A program made the translations under genes and the position numbers. Below are positions 9,997 through 18,578 of a stretch of 35,989 bases of DNA, one piece after another. The notes beneath the pieces are model-generated. The model saw nothing but the letters and a program-made list of their open reading frames with translations. It did not search any database and was not told the origin of the DNA. This stretch comes from an uncultured Geobacteraceae bacterium (GTDB lineage Bacteria > Desulfobacterota > Desulfuromonadia > Geobacterales > Pseudopelobacteraceae), in contig CAIYZD010000706.1 of assembly GCA_903930585.1 (NCBI GenBank), positions 1-35,989 of the forward strand. The letters are read 5' to 3'. Numbering within the stretch: the stretch's first letter is position 1; every line of letters starts with the position of its first letter.

Positions 9997-11001
9997 ATGC
10001 ATCTTGTTGATCAGATCAAGGAAAAGGCCAGAAAGAACCGGCAGATAGTGGTATTGCCGGAAAGTTACGACGAACGAATGCTGTACGCTGCTGAAAAGAT
10101 TGTTTCGGAAGGACTGGCAACTATTGTCATTCTTGGTGATCCGGCCAAGATACAGGCGGATGCCGCCGCCAAAGGGATTAATCTGGCGGGAGTCGAACTT
10201 CTGAATCCCGCGACATCGCCAAAACTTGAATCATACGTCGCCGATCTGGTCGAACTGCGCAAGGGGAAGGGGTTGACCGCCGATGAAGCACGGAAACTTC
10301 TGACTGCCGATGATAACCTGTACTATGCCGGCATGATGGTGCGTAACGGCGATGCCGGTGGTGAAGTCGCCGGTGCCGCCGGCACTACCGGCAACGTGCT
10401 TAAAGCTGCTTTTCAGACCGTCGGTCCGGCCAGGGGAATTAAAACGGTATCCTCCTGCTTTCTCATGATTACCAAAACGCCGACATTCGGCGAAAACGGT
10501 ATCATTCTTTTCGCCGACTGCGCCGTTAATCCGAATCCCGATGCCCAGGCTCTGGCGGAAATTGCCGTGGCCACAGCAGGAAGCTGCAAGGCGTTTCTGG
10601 ACGTTGATGCCCGGGTTGCGCTACTTTCCTTCTCCACGAAAGGGAGCGCCAGTCATGCCGATTGCGACAAAGTCTTAAAGGCGCTGGAGATTGCCAAACG
10701 GATCAAGCCGGATATGCAGATCGACGGCGAATTGCAGGCTGACGCGGCCCTCCTTCCGAACGTGGGGAGCAAGAAGGCTCCGGGAAGTGGTGTGGCCGGC
10801 AAGGCCAACGTCCTGATTTTCCCCGACCTTGATGCCGGAAACATCGCCTACAAGCTGGTCGAGCGGGTCGCGGGCGCTGAAGCGGTCGGCCCGATCATTC
10901 AGGGGCTTGCCAAGCCGGTCAACGATTTGTCGCGCGGCTGTTCGGTAGATGATATCGTCAATGTAACCGCCATTACGGCGGTGCAGGCTGCCCAGGGGTA
11001 A
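9997..11001 (+). CDS. pta: Phosphate acetyltransferase (PTA/PTB family)
   Basis: ATG at 9997 follows AAGGAGG (the ORF track start at 9943 is upstream). VVLPESYDERMLYAAEKI, CFLMITKTPTFGENGIILFADCAVNPNPDAQALAEIAV, IDGELQADAALLPNVGSKKAPGSGVAGKANVLIFPDLDAGNIAYKLVERV. Confidence 0.93.
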   Translation: MHLVDQIKEKARKNRQIVVLPESYDERMLYAAEKIVSEGLATIVILGDPAKIQADAAAKGINLAGVELLNPATSPKLESYVADLVELRKGKGLTADEARKLLTADDNLYYAGMMVRNGDAGGEVAGAAGTTGNVLKAAFQTVGPARGIKTVSSCFLMITKTPTFGENGIILFADCAVNPNPDAQALAEIAVATAGSCKAFLDVDARVALLSFSTKGSASHADCDKVLKALEIAKRIKPDMQIDGELQADAALLPNVGSKKAPGSGVAGKANVLIFPDLDAGNIAYKLVERVAGAEAVGPIIQGLAKPVNDLSRGCSVDDIVNVTAITAVQAAQG

Positions 11002-11006
11002 ATCAA

Positions 11007-11417
11007 TTACAGATCCCCGGTCATTTCCTGCAACAGGTAGAGCTTGACGTTGAGCTTACGGACACATTCCACAATTTCCCGCAGCTGCCCTTCATCAAGC
11101 CCGCACTCTTCTTCAACCCCCTGGAACCAGGGATACCCCTTGGGGAGCGGCGTCAGGGCGCCGTCGCGGAGCAGCATCAGGTCTACAAGGTCGTTGACGC
11201 GCCCGGTTGCTTCCCAGGGGTCACGGTAGTTGAACTGCCGCGCGACGACGTGCAGTCCCATCCCGTTTGGAAAGAGTGCTTTTACTTCAAAGGAAAACTC
11301 ACGCGGGGCGCTATAGCTGTCGCTCCGTCCGGAACGTACCATTACCTCGGCTTGCGCCTTTTTCAATAATTCTCCGACCGATTCGGCGGTCATGGCGGTG
11401 TATGTTTCCATCGTCAT
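11007..11417 (-). CDS. Small hypothetical protein, third gene of the MoxR/DUF2201 operon
   Basis: ATG at 11417 overlaps the upstream stop by 4 nt. About 136 aa, ends …LREIVECVRKLNVKLYLLQEMTGDL. No family recognised. Confidence 0.7.
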   Translation of the reverse strand: MTMETYTAMTAESVGELLKKAQAEVMVRSGRSDSYSAPREFSFEVKALFPNGMGLHVVARQFNYRDPWEATGRVNDLVDLMLLRDGALTPLPKGYPWFQGVEEECGLDEGQLREIVECVRKLNVKLYLLQEMTGDL

Positions 11418-12586
11418 ATCTCCATTCGTAATTCGATACCCCACGGCGCCGGTTTTTCCGCGGCAGCGGTCAATACCCACAGGGTTGGAAACTCCATTGC
11501 TTCGGGAGCCGGCCCGATGCCGTCGGTAAGATAAATTACCGCTGCCGGCAGGGGATGCATGGTTTTTGCGTAGGCAAAGACCGGCCGGAGGTCGGTGAAG
11601 CCGCCGCCGTCATAGCGTTTGACACTGCCGGGAGCGCCGCTGAGGGATGCAATCCGCTGGATGCGGCTGTTGGCGTACAATACGGTGATGATGGCGTCGC
11701 GACCGGCGGCAATGTGGAGCAGTTCGCGGGCAAACGTTTCCCGCAGCTCGGCACTGTTGGTCGAATCACTGACGTCAACTCCGATCAGCAGATTAAGGCG
11801 GCGCCGCTTTCTGATTCCGGGTGTGGTATGCTCAAAGCGGCGATGTTCCCGCATCCAGGAACTCCTCCGGCCGGTACGTCCGGCAGTGGCAACAAATTGC
11901 CGCAAAATTTGACGCCATGGGAGCGGAGACGGTTGAAGCAGGGTATCGACAACGCTCCGGAGTTCTGCCGGAGTTTCGCCGTCGCTCCCTCTCAGACTCT
12001 CCCTGGTTATTGCTCGCACCGTTTCCTCTGCCAGCGCCAGCGGCGTACTGTCGGCATCGCTCCAGATTCCGTGGCTATCGAGGGTGGTTGCGGAATCGGC
12101 GCCGCGCCCGTCACCGGGAGCACCCTGCTCCGAGCGGTCGGCATCGCCATAGCCGCTGCCATCCAGATTCCCGGTGTCGAATGGGGGAACGAGCAGCCCG
12201 TAATATTCCTCCGCCGCCAACCCGTCGGGAGCATCGTAATGTTCAGGAAGGAGCGCATCTGCCGGAAGGTCGGAGATACCCGGATTAATCGCCAGGTCAC
12301 AGGCAATATCCCAGTCATGCTGGTTTCGCTCCTTGCGGCGCAGCGGATGGAGATGCAGCAGGTGTTTGACGAGGTGTTCCAGAAGTGAGCGTTGTTGCGC
12401 TGCCGCCAGGGCGGCGAAAGGTGCGGGATCGACCGTCAGGACCGGAATGCCGTCCCTGACGGTAACTCCGGCGGGCTTCCCGTTCAGCGTGCGCTCTTCG
12501 CGGCGCAGATTGAGGATAAAATGCCCGTAGAACGGCCGTTCCCGCAGCAGACGCACGACGGCATTTTCAAGCGGACCGTTGTTCAT
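11414..12586 (-). CDS. VWA-like / DUF2201 putative metallopeptidase-domain protein
   Basis: N-terminal LLEHLVKHLLHLHPLRRKERNQHDWDIACDLAINPGI (DUF2201-like); C-terminal LLIGVDVSDSTNS (MIDAS DxSxS), GGGFTDLRP, YLTDGIG. 4-nt overlap with moxR. Confidence 0.82.
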   Translation of the reverse strand: MNNGPLENAVVRLLRERPFYGHFILNLRREERTLNGKPAGVTVRDGIPVLTVDPAPFAALAAAQQRSLLEHLVKHLLHLHPLRRKERNQHDWDIACDLAINPGISDLPADALLPEHYDAPDGLAAEEYYGLLVPPFDTGNLDGSGYGDADRSEQGAPGDGRGADSATTLDSHGIWSDADSTPLALAEETVRAITRESLRGSDGETPAELRSVVDTLLQPSPLPWRQILRQFVATAGRTGRRSSWMREHRRFEHTTPGIRKRRRLNLLIGVDVSDSTNSAELRETFARELLHIAAGRDAIITVLYANSRIQRIASLSGAPGSVKRYDGGGFTDLRPVFAYAKTMHPLPAAVIYLTDGIGPAPEAMEFPTLWVLTAAAEKPAPWGIELRMEI

Positions 12587-13641
12587 GCCTCACGGGAGAT
12601 AATCCGGATGGCGTCGAATACCACACTGTCGTACTTATCCTGTGCAATGCCGAGTGCAACTTCCGGGATCTTGAGCAGTGACTTGACGAAGCCGAAACGG
12701 AGATCGCGCGGCAGGACGGAAATATAGGCGACCAGATGCGATTCCTGGTCCGGCGTGAGTGTCGGCGATGCCTGCAACGTTGCCGTCAGATCGTTGATTG
12801 TGGCCGCCTGGACGTCGTCCCGCTGCTTTTCGGCCTGCCCGGCAACCTGCGGCCAATCATTCAGGATTTCGGCTGCGGTCAGGGGGCGTCCCTTGCGGTC
12901 AGCCAGCCACCGCATGAAGGTAATGGCGGCTTCCTTGCCGACGATACCTGCATAGACCTCCATTTCCAGATCACCGGGAAAACGGCAATTCCGTTTCAGG
13001 ACGCTGACCATCTCCCACCCCCGCTCGGTCGGCTCGACCTGCAGTTCCATCGGTGCTCCCTGGCGGGCCAGCATTCCGGAATTTCCCGCCAGGAACCGGC
13101 GCACGTCGCCGGACAGTTTCCGCTCCGCGGCATAGCGGGCCCAGCAGCTGTAATCGGTTTCGACAAACAGCATCACCATCCGGTCGATCAGGGCGCGGTC
13201 AAGCGTCGCCACCTGGTAGGTGCCGTCCGGAGGGTTGATACTGACGATCACCTTGTGCCGTTTGGAGAGATGGTGAGTGTGCAACGACCGGAACAATCCC
13301 TCTGCGGGCGGCTCCACAAACTGGAAAATGGCCTGCAGAGTGTCCTCCTGCTGGGCCCGGTTCAGTTCATCGCAGTGAACCACGGTCGGCGGTTCGTCAT
13401 CGCCGGGCCACCAGGAGGGGCGCGACCAGTACATTATTTCACCATCCCGGTACGGAATGCCGACCAGATCTCCCACCTCCATCTGTCCGAGGCGCAGTGA
13501 CACATACCTCCTCTCGATCTCGCGGCACGCCTGGATGATTCCGGCGCTTTTGCCGACTCCGCGATGCCCGACCACACAGGGTGTCAGGTCAGTTTTGGTG
13601 ATGATTTCCTTGATGACGATTTTCATCTGCTCGATGTTCAT
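12583..13641 (-). CDS. MoxR-family AAA+ ATPase
   Basis: VVGHRGVGKSAGI (Walker A), PPTVVHCDELNRA (Walker B), HKVIVSINPPDGTYQVATLDRALIDRMV (sensor 1 and arginine region). Confidence 0.85.
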   Translation of the reverse strand: MNIEQMKIVIKEIITKTDLTPCVVGHRGVGKSAGIIQACREIERRYVSLRLGQMEVGDLVGIPYRDGEIMYWSRPSWWPGDDEPPTVVHCDELNRAQQEDTLQAIFQFVEPPAEGLFRSLHTHHLSKRHKVIVSINPPDGTYQVATLDRALIDRMVMLFVETDYSCWARYAAERKLSGDVRRFLAGNSGMLARQGAPMELQVEPTERGWEMVSVLKRNCRFPGDLEMEVYAGIVGKEAAITFMRWLADRKGRPLTAAEILNDWPQVAGQAEKQRDDVQAATINDLTATLQASPTLTPDQESHLVAYISVLPRDLRFGFVKSLLKIPEVALGIAQDKYDSVVFDAIRIISREA

Positions 13642-13870
13642 GAAGTTGCTCCGAAAGTTAAGGACAATAATAATCCTGTTGCATCATAGCGGCAATGGTT
13701 TTGGTTTTCAAGAGGATACTGCCAGGCGTCTATCGGCGAATCATAACACTTTAATTTGTAAGGCGAACAAGGGGATGTATTTCAAGATCGGAATTGATTG
13801 CAGGGTTCTGCTATGATAATGTGAACAGCAGGGAATTATTTCGTATGGGACACGTTTTACGGGAGGAACT

Positions 13871-14080
13871 ATGGCAATAGCACTTGAAAGGCGGGTTGAC
13901 GCCCTGGTGAGTGACGTACAGGCAATTCAAAAAGAATTGATTCTCTCCAAAATGCAGCAGAACAAAAGGAGTCGTCGTAACCAGGATATCTGGGATTCTC
14001 TTTCTCAAAAAGTCGCGACCTCATGGGATTCAGTCACTGCGGTTGATGAAATAGCGTCCCAAAGGGAAAAACAATGGTAA
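13871..14080 (+). CDS. Putative antitoxin paired with PIN toxin
   Basis: 69 aa. Overlaps the PIN-domain ORF start by 7 nt (ATGGTAA). GGGAGGA RBS upstream. Confidence 0.6.
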   Translation: MAIALERRVDALVSDVQAIQKELILSKMQQNKRSRRNQDIWDSLSQKVATSWDSVTAVDEIASQREKQW

Positions 14081-14472
14081 AATCTGTCACCATTGACAGT
14101 TCCGTAATAATTTCATCGCTGCTACCCAATGAGAAACGCCATGAGGAAGCCTGCCATATATGGAACAAAGTCTTGAGCGGAGAAACTCCAGCCGTCATGC
14201 CTTATTCAGTTCTTGTAGAGGTTGTTGCTTCGATACGGCGTCGCACAGGCTCTGAACTTCTTGCTGTTGAAGTCCAGAAAGCGCTGGAAGGTATATCGTC
14301 ACTTTCGTTTGTCATGCTCGACAGTCGTACCGCCGTCAGAGCATGCAGGGTGGCAACCAAAACGGGTTTGCGTGGTATGGATGCTCTTGTTGTTCAGGTT
14401 GCCAAAGAATACAAGTCAGAACTGATAACTTTCGATAGCGAGATGCTGCAGAAAGCAGCTTCAGTGCTATAG
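14074..14472 (+). CDS. PIN-domain toxin (VapC-like)
   Basis: VTIDSSVIISSLL, VLVEVVASIRRR, GLRGMDALVVQVA, LITFDSEM: the acidic PIN residues are in order. Confidence 0.8.
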   Translation: MVKSVTIDSSVIISSLLPNEKRHEEACHIWNKVLSGETPAVMPYSVLVEVVASIRRRTGSELLAVEVQKALEGISSLSFVMLDSRTAVRACRVATKTGLRGMDALVVQVAKEYKSELITFDSEMLQKAASVL

Positions 14473-14573
14473 TCTTCCTGTTTTTTATTACTCCCGTTGA
14501 TACAGCAATCGCGGAACCTCCACTCCCCTATGAACCATCCGAGTAAAAAGCCCTGCTCAGGCACCAAAGGGAT

Positions 14574-15272
14574 CTACGCTGTGAAACGGGAGTTCAAAAC
14601 CTTATACCTGAGCGGGTCGCTCAGTCCCGCCTCGGCAAATCCCTTCAGGCGCAGACGGCAGGAGTCGCACAACCCGCAGGAAAGGCCTTTCGGTGTCGGA
14701 TCGTAGCAGGAGTGCGTCAATGCGTAATCCACCCCCAGTTCCACGCCGCGCCGGATGATATCGGCCTTGGTCATATTGATCAGCGGAGCATGGATTTTGA
14801 ACGGTACCGTTCCTTCCACACCTGCCCTGGTGGCCAGATTGGCCATCTTCTCAAACGATTCTATGTATTCCGGACGACAGTCAGGATAGCCGGAGTAATC
14901 AAGTGCATTTACGCCGATGTAGATGTCCGACGCACCCAGCACTTCGGCCCACCCCAGTGCAAAGGAAAGGAAAATGGTGTTGCGGGCCGGTACATAGGTG
15001 ACTGGAATGTCGTTCCCGACGCCATCTTTCGGAACATCGATGTCAGCCGTCAGGGCGCTCCCTCCCATCAAGCGGAGGTCGAAATCGACCACCAGATGTT
15101 CCGCTGCGCCGATCCGTTTGGCATTGCTCCTGGCAACCGACAGCTCGAAGCTGTGGCGCTGACCGTAGGAAAAACTGATGGCATGGGGAATGAAGCCCTC
15201 CGCTGCGGCTATTGCCATACAGGTGGTGGAATCCAGGCCGCTGCTATACAAAACTACCGCTTTACGTTGCAT
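14574..15272 (-). CDS. queC: 7-cyano-7-deazaguanine synthase
   Basis: [21 protein letters not shown] (PP-loop), [51 protein letters not shown]. Confidence 0.95.
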   Translation of the reverse strand: MQRKAVVLYSSGLDSTTCMAIAAAEGFIPHAISFSYGQRHSFELSVARSNAKRIGAAEHLVVDFDLRLMGGSALTADIDVPKDGVGNDIPVTYVPARNTIFLSFALGWAEVLGASDIYIGVNALDYSGYPDCRPEYIESFEKMANLATRAGVEGTVPFKIHAPLINMTKADIIRRGVELGVDYALTHSCYDPTPKGLSCGLCDSCRLRLKGFAEAGLSDPLRYKVLNSRFTA

Positions 15273-15310
15273 GATATGGTTCTCCGGGCACAGTATGTGA
15301 ACTTTAACGA

Positions 15311-15338
15311 TTGCAATTTTACGCGTAATGAGTACAAT
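15311..15338 (+). promoter_or_regulatory. Sigma70-like promoter upstream of the leader/DUF507 genes
   Basis: TTGCAA - 16 nt - TACAAT on the + strand in the queC/DUF507 divergent intergenic region. Confidence 0.4.
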
Positions 15339-15394
15339 AAGTCTACTTTTCTCATGAATCTGCGCCGGAAAAAAGTAAAATCATCCCATAGATG

Positions 15395-15420
15395 AGGCCT
15401 GCCGGATAGCAGGTCTTTTT
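15395..15420 (+). terminator. Terminator hairpin between a putative leader and the DUF507 gene
   Basis: AGGCCTGC-cggata-GCAGGTCT followed by TTTT: 8-bp stem with one G-U pair. Confidence 0.65.
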
Positions 15421-15433
15421 CATTTGAGGCGAC

Positions 15434-15721
15434 ATGCGACTAAAAGAGGAACAGATACGCGGGTTGGCAGAGAAGGTGTATAGTGACTTATCGGCTGATA
15501 ACCTGATACTGCCGCGGGGGGAACGTGGGACAGTTATAACCGGAATCGCCCGCGTTATTTCGCAGAACTTTGCCGCTGAGCAGAAGCTGGAACGGGACGC
15601 GGAAAAGCTGCTGGATGAAACGCTTGACGCAATGGGGCGTGGCGCTGCGGATATTGACCGGCGCCGTATGCTGAAGATGGTCAAGGATAAGCTGGCAAAG
15701 GAACGCAAAATAGTCCTGTAA
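15434..15721 (+). CDS. DUF507 family protein (copy 1)
   Basis: 95 aa. MRLKEEQIRGLAEKVYSDLSADNLILPRG…RRRMLKMVKDKLAKERKIVL. Confidence 0.8.
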   Translation: MRLKEEQIRGLAEKVYSDLSADNLILPRGERGTVITGIARVISQNFAAEQKLERDAEKLLDETLDAMGRGAADIDRRRMLKMVKDKLAKERKIVL

Positions 15722-15745
15722 TTCCTGATTTTAAGGGGGTTTAGC

Positions 15746-16006
15746 ATGTCGTTGTCTGAAGACCGCATTTCCACAATAGCCCATGAAATAGTTACCTGTA
15801 TCTGGCGGGATGATCTGGCGGATGTCTCCGATGACAGCCGGGCACTCGGTCGGGTCAAGCAGACGCTCGAAGCCTTTTTTGGCGCGGTGGACGAAATCGA
15901 GGCTGCGGTCAAGGCGAAACTGCGCAATAAGGCTCCCGGTAGCCGTGATTATGATGTTCTGTATCAAAAGTTCTACCACGACGAAATGGTCCGAAGAAAA
16001 CTGTGA
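15746..16006 (+). CDS. DUF507 family protein (copy 2)
   Basis: 86 aa. MSLSEDRISTIAHEIVTCIWRDD…YDVLYQKFYHDEMVRRKL; similar architecture to copy 1 and immediately downstream. Confidence 0.72.
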   Translation: MSLSEDRISTIAHEIVTCIWRDDLADVSDDSRALGRVKQTLEAFFGAVDEIEAAVKAKLRNKAPGSRDYDVLYQKFYHDEMVRRKL

Positions 16007-16055
16007 AAACCTGCCGGCGAATTCTGCATCTCAATCATTATTCCCACTTACTACC

Positions 16056-16084
16056 GGCCATGAGCTGCTGCTCACGGCCTTTTT
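16056..16084 (+). terminator. Rho-independent terminator after the DUF507 pair
   Basis: GGCCATGAGC-tgct-GCTCACGGCC-TTTTT: 10-bp stem with one mismatch, then a T-run. Confidence 0.75.
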
Positions 16085-16102
16085 CATGAAAGGCTGATCT
16101 AC

Positions 16103-18193
16103 ATGTCATATCGCTTCAGGCCGGCTCTGCTCTCCTTTGCCGGACTACTGATTATCGCACGCACAACTCTTTCAGCGCCGATGGACGATTATCTGAGTCG
16201 TGCCGCACTGCAGTACCGCGAAAAGGATTACGGCGCGGCCTATGTATCGGCCGGGAAATCATCTGACCAGACCTATCGGTCGTTTATACGCGGTATGTCG
16301 GCACTGCGTCTGGACAAGTTCGAGGAGGCGGCGCAGTTTCTGGCCGAGGCGGAGCTGAAGCTCCCCCAGATCGCCGATTATGCCATATACTTTCAGGCAG
16401 AGGCATTGCTGAAACAGAAAAAATATCCTGCGGCCGCGGCTAAGGCGGCGTCCGTTCAGACGCTGTTTCCTGCGTCGAAAATGGTGCGCCGTTCGGAAAA
16501 ACTGTATGCCGATGCTTTTTTCGAGGCGGCCGACTATAAGAAGGCCCTCGTTTCATACCAGTTGTTCATAGAGAAATACCCAGCGGGAAGCGATTCCGTC
16601 GATGCCAGTTATCAGACGGCACGTTGCCGGGACGAGTCGGCAGATGCGGCGGGATCAGTGCCTATTTATCGGAGCATCTGGCTCAATAACCCGGCTTCTC
16701 CCCAGGCCGTTAAAGCTCAGGAACGGCTCAAACAGCTGGAACTGGCGGGTATCAAAGCGGCTCCGTACACGGCTGACGAACTTTTGAAACGCGCAGCTGC
16801 CCTCTATGCGCAGAATGAGTTTACCGCCTGTGTGAAAACTCTGGATATGATTTCTCTTTCAACGCAGTCTCCGGCAGTTGCGGGCCGGATCGATCTCCGC
16901 TCCGGCATGGCCCGGTATCGCCTGCGGCAGTACAAACAGGCTGAGGAGCGGTTTGTCAAGGCGGCTGCCGACCCAGTGCCGGGAGTCCGTTCCGAAGCGC
17001 GTTTCTGGTTGGCCAAGTCGCTTGATCGTCAGGATTTGAAAGATCGGGCTCTGGCGTTGTACCTTGAGTTGGGTGGAGAGGGGAAAAAACAGGAATTTGC
17101 GGATGGCGCCCTGATGGAGGCGGCTGCATTAAAGCGCGGTCTCGGACAGTATGCCGAAGCAGCGCGGCTCTTCGACCAGGCTGCCAAGCTGTCGACTGAA
17201 CCTAAAACTATTGCCAAATCAGTCTGGGATGCGGGGTGGTGCCGCTATCTGGGGGGCGATTATCCGGCCGCCGCCACTGCTTTAAAAAGTTTACTTGCCG
17301 ACGAAACTCAGCGCGAGAAGATTCTTTACTGGCTCGGCAGGACAATGGAAAAAAGCAGCGACCCTGCTGCCGCCTCGTACTACCGTACTCTGCAGGACGA
17401 GTTCCCGGCCGGTTTTTATGCAACCTGGTATCGCGAAGAGAAGGGGATAAAAGATACCCGCGAGTCGCTCGGCAATCGCGACCCTCTGGTAGAACTCCCC
17501 CCACTGGCCGGATTTGACAAGCCGCGCCTGCTGGCATCGCTTGGAATGTTTGACGAAGCCCGGATCGAGATGGTGGCAGCTCGTAAGAGGAATGGTGAGA
17601 GGAAAGGGCAGTTTCCCGCTCTTGCCAGGATCTATCTCGAAATGCGTGACTATGGTTCGGCTATCTCCCTGTTTATGCAAAACCGTCCCGTTGTGTGGAA
17701 TAAGGGGGCCTTGCCGCTCTGGACCGCCGGTTATCCACGGGCGTATTCGGACCTTGTCAGTCAAAATGCTGCGCTGAACGGACTGTCTGAAGGGCTCGTC
17801 TATGCATTTATCCGCGCCGAAAGCGGTTTTACTCCGGCGGTCAAATCGGGGGCCGGAGCAATCGGGCTCATGCAGATGATGCCCGCCACGGCCAAACTCA
17901 CCGCCCGCGAAAAGGGTGAGTTCAATCCCCAACGGCTGATCGTGCCGGAGTACAACATCAAGCTGGGCACCAGGCATCTTCACGACCTGATGAAAGAGCA
18001 TAATGGTGATGTGGTTTATATGGCGGCAGCGTATAACGCCGGTTCGAGTGCGCTTGAACGGTGGAAAAAGTGTTACAAGGGGCTGAAGAAGGATGAATTC
18101 ATCGAGAGTATCCCGTACCAGGAAACCCGCGACTATGTAAAGAAGGTGTATGCTTCGGCAGCTACTTATCGGCAACTGTATGGGCTGAAGTGA
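16103..18193 (+). CDS. slt: Soluble lytic murein transglycosylase with TPR-like N-terminal region
   Basis: C-terminal SLT motifs YAFIRAESGFTPAVKSGAGAIGLMQMMPATAK, LGTRHLHDLM, AAYNAGSSALERW; signal-like N-terminus; repeated helical hairpins. Confidence 0.92.
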   Translation: MSYRFRPALLSFAGLLIIARTTLSAPMDDYLSRAALQYREKDYGAAYVSAGKSSDQTYRSFIRGMSALRLDKFEEAAQFLAEAELKLPQIADYAIYFQAEALLKQKKYPAAAAKAASVQTLFPASKMVRRSEKLYADAFFEAADYKKALVSYQLFIEKYPAGSDSVDASYQTARCRDESADAAGSVPIYRSIWLNNPASPQAVKAQERLKQLELAGIKAAPYTADELLKRAAALYAQNEFTACVKTLDMISLSTQSPAVAGRIDLRSGMARYRLRQYKQAEERFVKAAADPVPGVRSEARFWLAKSLDRQDLKDRALALYLELGGEGKKQEFADGALMEAAALKRGLGQYAEAARLFDQAAKLSTEPKTIAKSVWDAGWCRYLGGDYPAAATALKSLLADETQREKILYWLGRTMEKSSDPAAASYYRTLQDEFPAGFYATWYREEKGIKDTRESLGNRDPLVELPPLAGFDKPRLLASLGMFDEARIEMVAARKRNGERKGQFPALARIYLEMRDYGSAISLFMQNRPVVWNKGALPLWTAGYPRAYSDLVSQNAALNGLSEGLVYAFIRAESGFTPAVKSGAGAIGLMQMMPATAKLTAREKGEFNPQRLIVPEYNIKLGTRHLHDLMKEHNGDVVYMAAAYNAGSSALERWKKCYKGLKKDEFIESIPYQETRDYVKKVYASAATYRQLYGLK

Positions 18194-18307
18194 TTTTGTT
18201 TACGCCACTTTTTTTGCTTACCCATATCATGTTTACGCAGGTCCTTCGCCGGAATTTATGTGCCGGGAATATTCACAAAGAGTTACTGGATATATATTCT
18301 CCATTAG

Positions 18308-18337
18308 TGTACATTACGTAGTACATTCATATGTACA
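18308..18337 (+). promoter_or_regulatory. Inverted/direct repeat, likely TA-operon operator
   Basis: TGTACAT (18308-18314) … GTACAT (18321-18326) … ATGTACA (18331-18337), just upstream of the Phd/YefM-like ORF. Confidence 0.55.
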
Positions 18338-18350
18338 GGCGAGGTGTTAT

Positions 18351-18578
18351 ATGAAACAAGCTACTTTTTCCGAATTACGGAATCATGCCAAGCAATACTT
18401 CGACTTTGTCGAGTCCGGTGAATCCGTCAGGATTGTGCGCAACGGCAAGCCGATTGCCGACATCGTACCGCTCGCTCAAGGTCTTCCCTCCTGGAAACGT
18501 CGAGTGGCACAGCCTTTGACGATTGACGGCGTGTCACTTAGCAAGCTTATCCTTGCTGAACGGGAGACCGCTTCCTGA
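18351..18578 (+). CDS. Phd/YefM-family antitoxin
   Basis: MKQATFSELRNHAKQYFDFVESGESVRIVRNGKPIADIVPLAQ is the classical Phd/YefM pattern. ATG at 18351 after GAGGTG. Confidence 0.87.
   Translation: MKQATFSELRNHAKQYFDFVESGESVRIVRNGKPIADIVPLAQGLPSWKRRVAQPLTIDGVSLSKLILAERETAS

Noticed and set aside
11555-12388. 277-aa plus-strand ORF
   Set aside because: Antisense to the DUF2201/VWA gene, which has clear domain motifs and operon overlaps.
12736-13500. 254-aa plus-strand ORF
   Set aside because: Antisense to the MoxR gene with Walker motifs; no independent support.
17291-18175. 294-aa minus-strand ORF
   Set aside because: Fully antisense to the lytic transglycosylase catalytic region. Composition looks like a GC-driven shadow ORF with no recognisable motifs.
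18504-18520. TGGCACAGCCTTTGAC sigma54-like string
   Set aside because: Lies inside the antitoxin coding sequence and lacks the -12 GC. Used as a reminder of chance matches.
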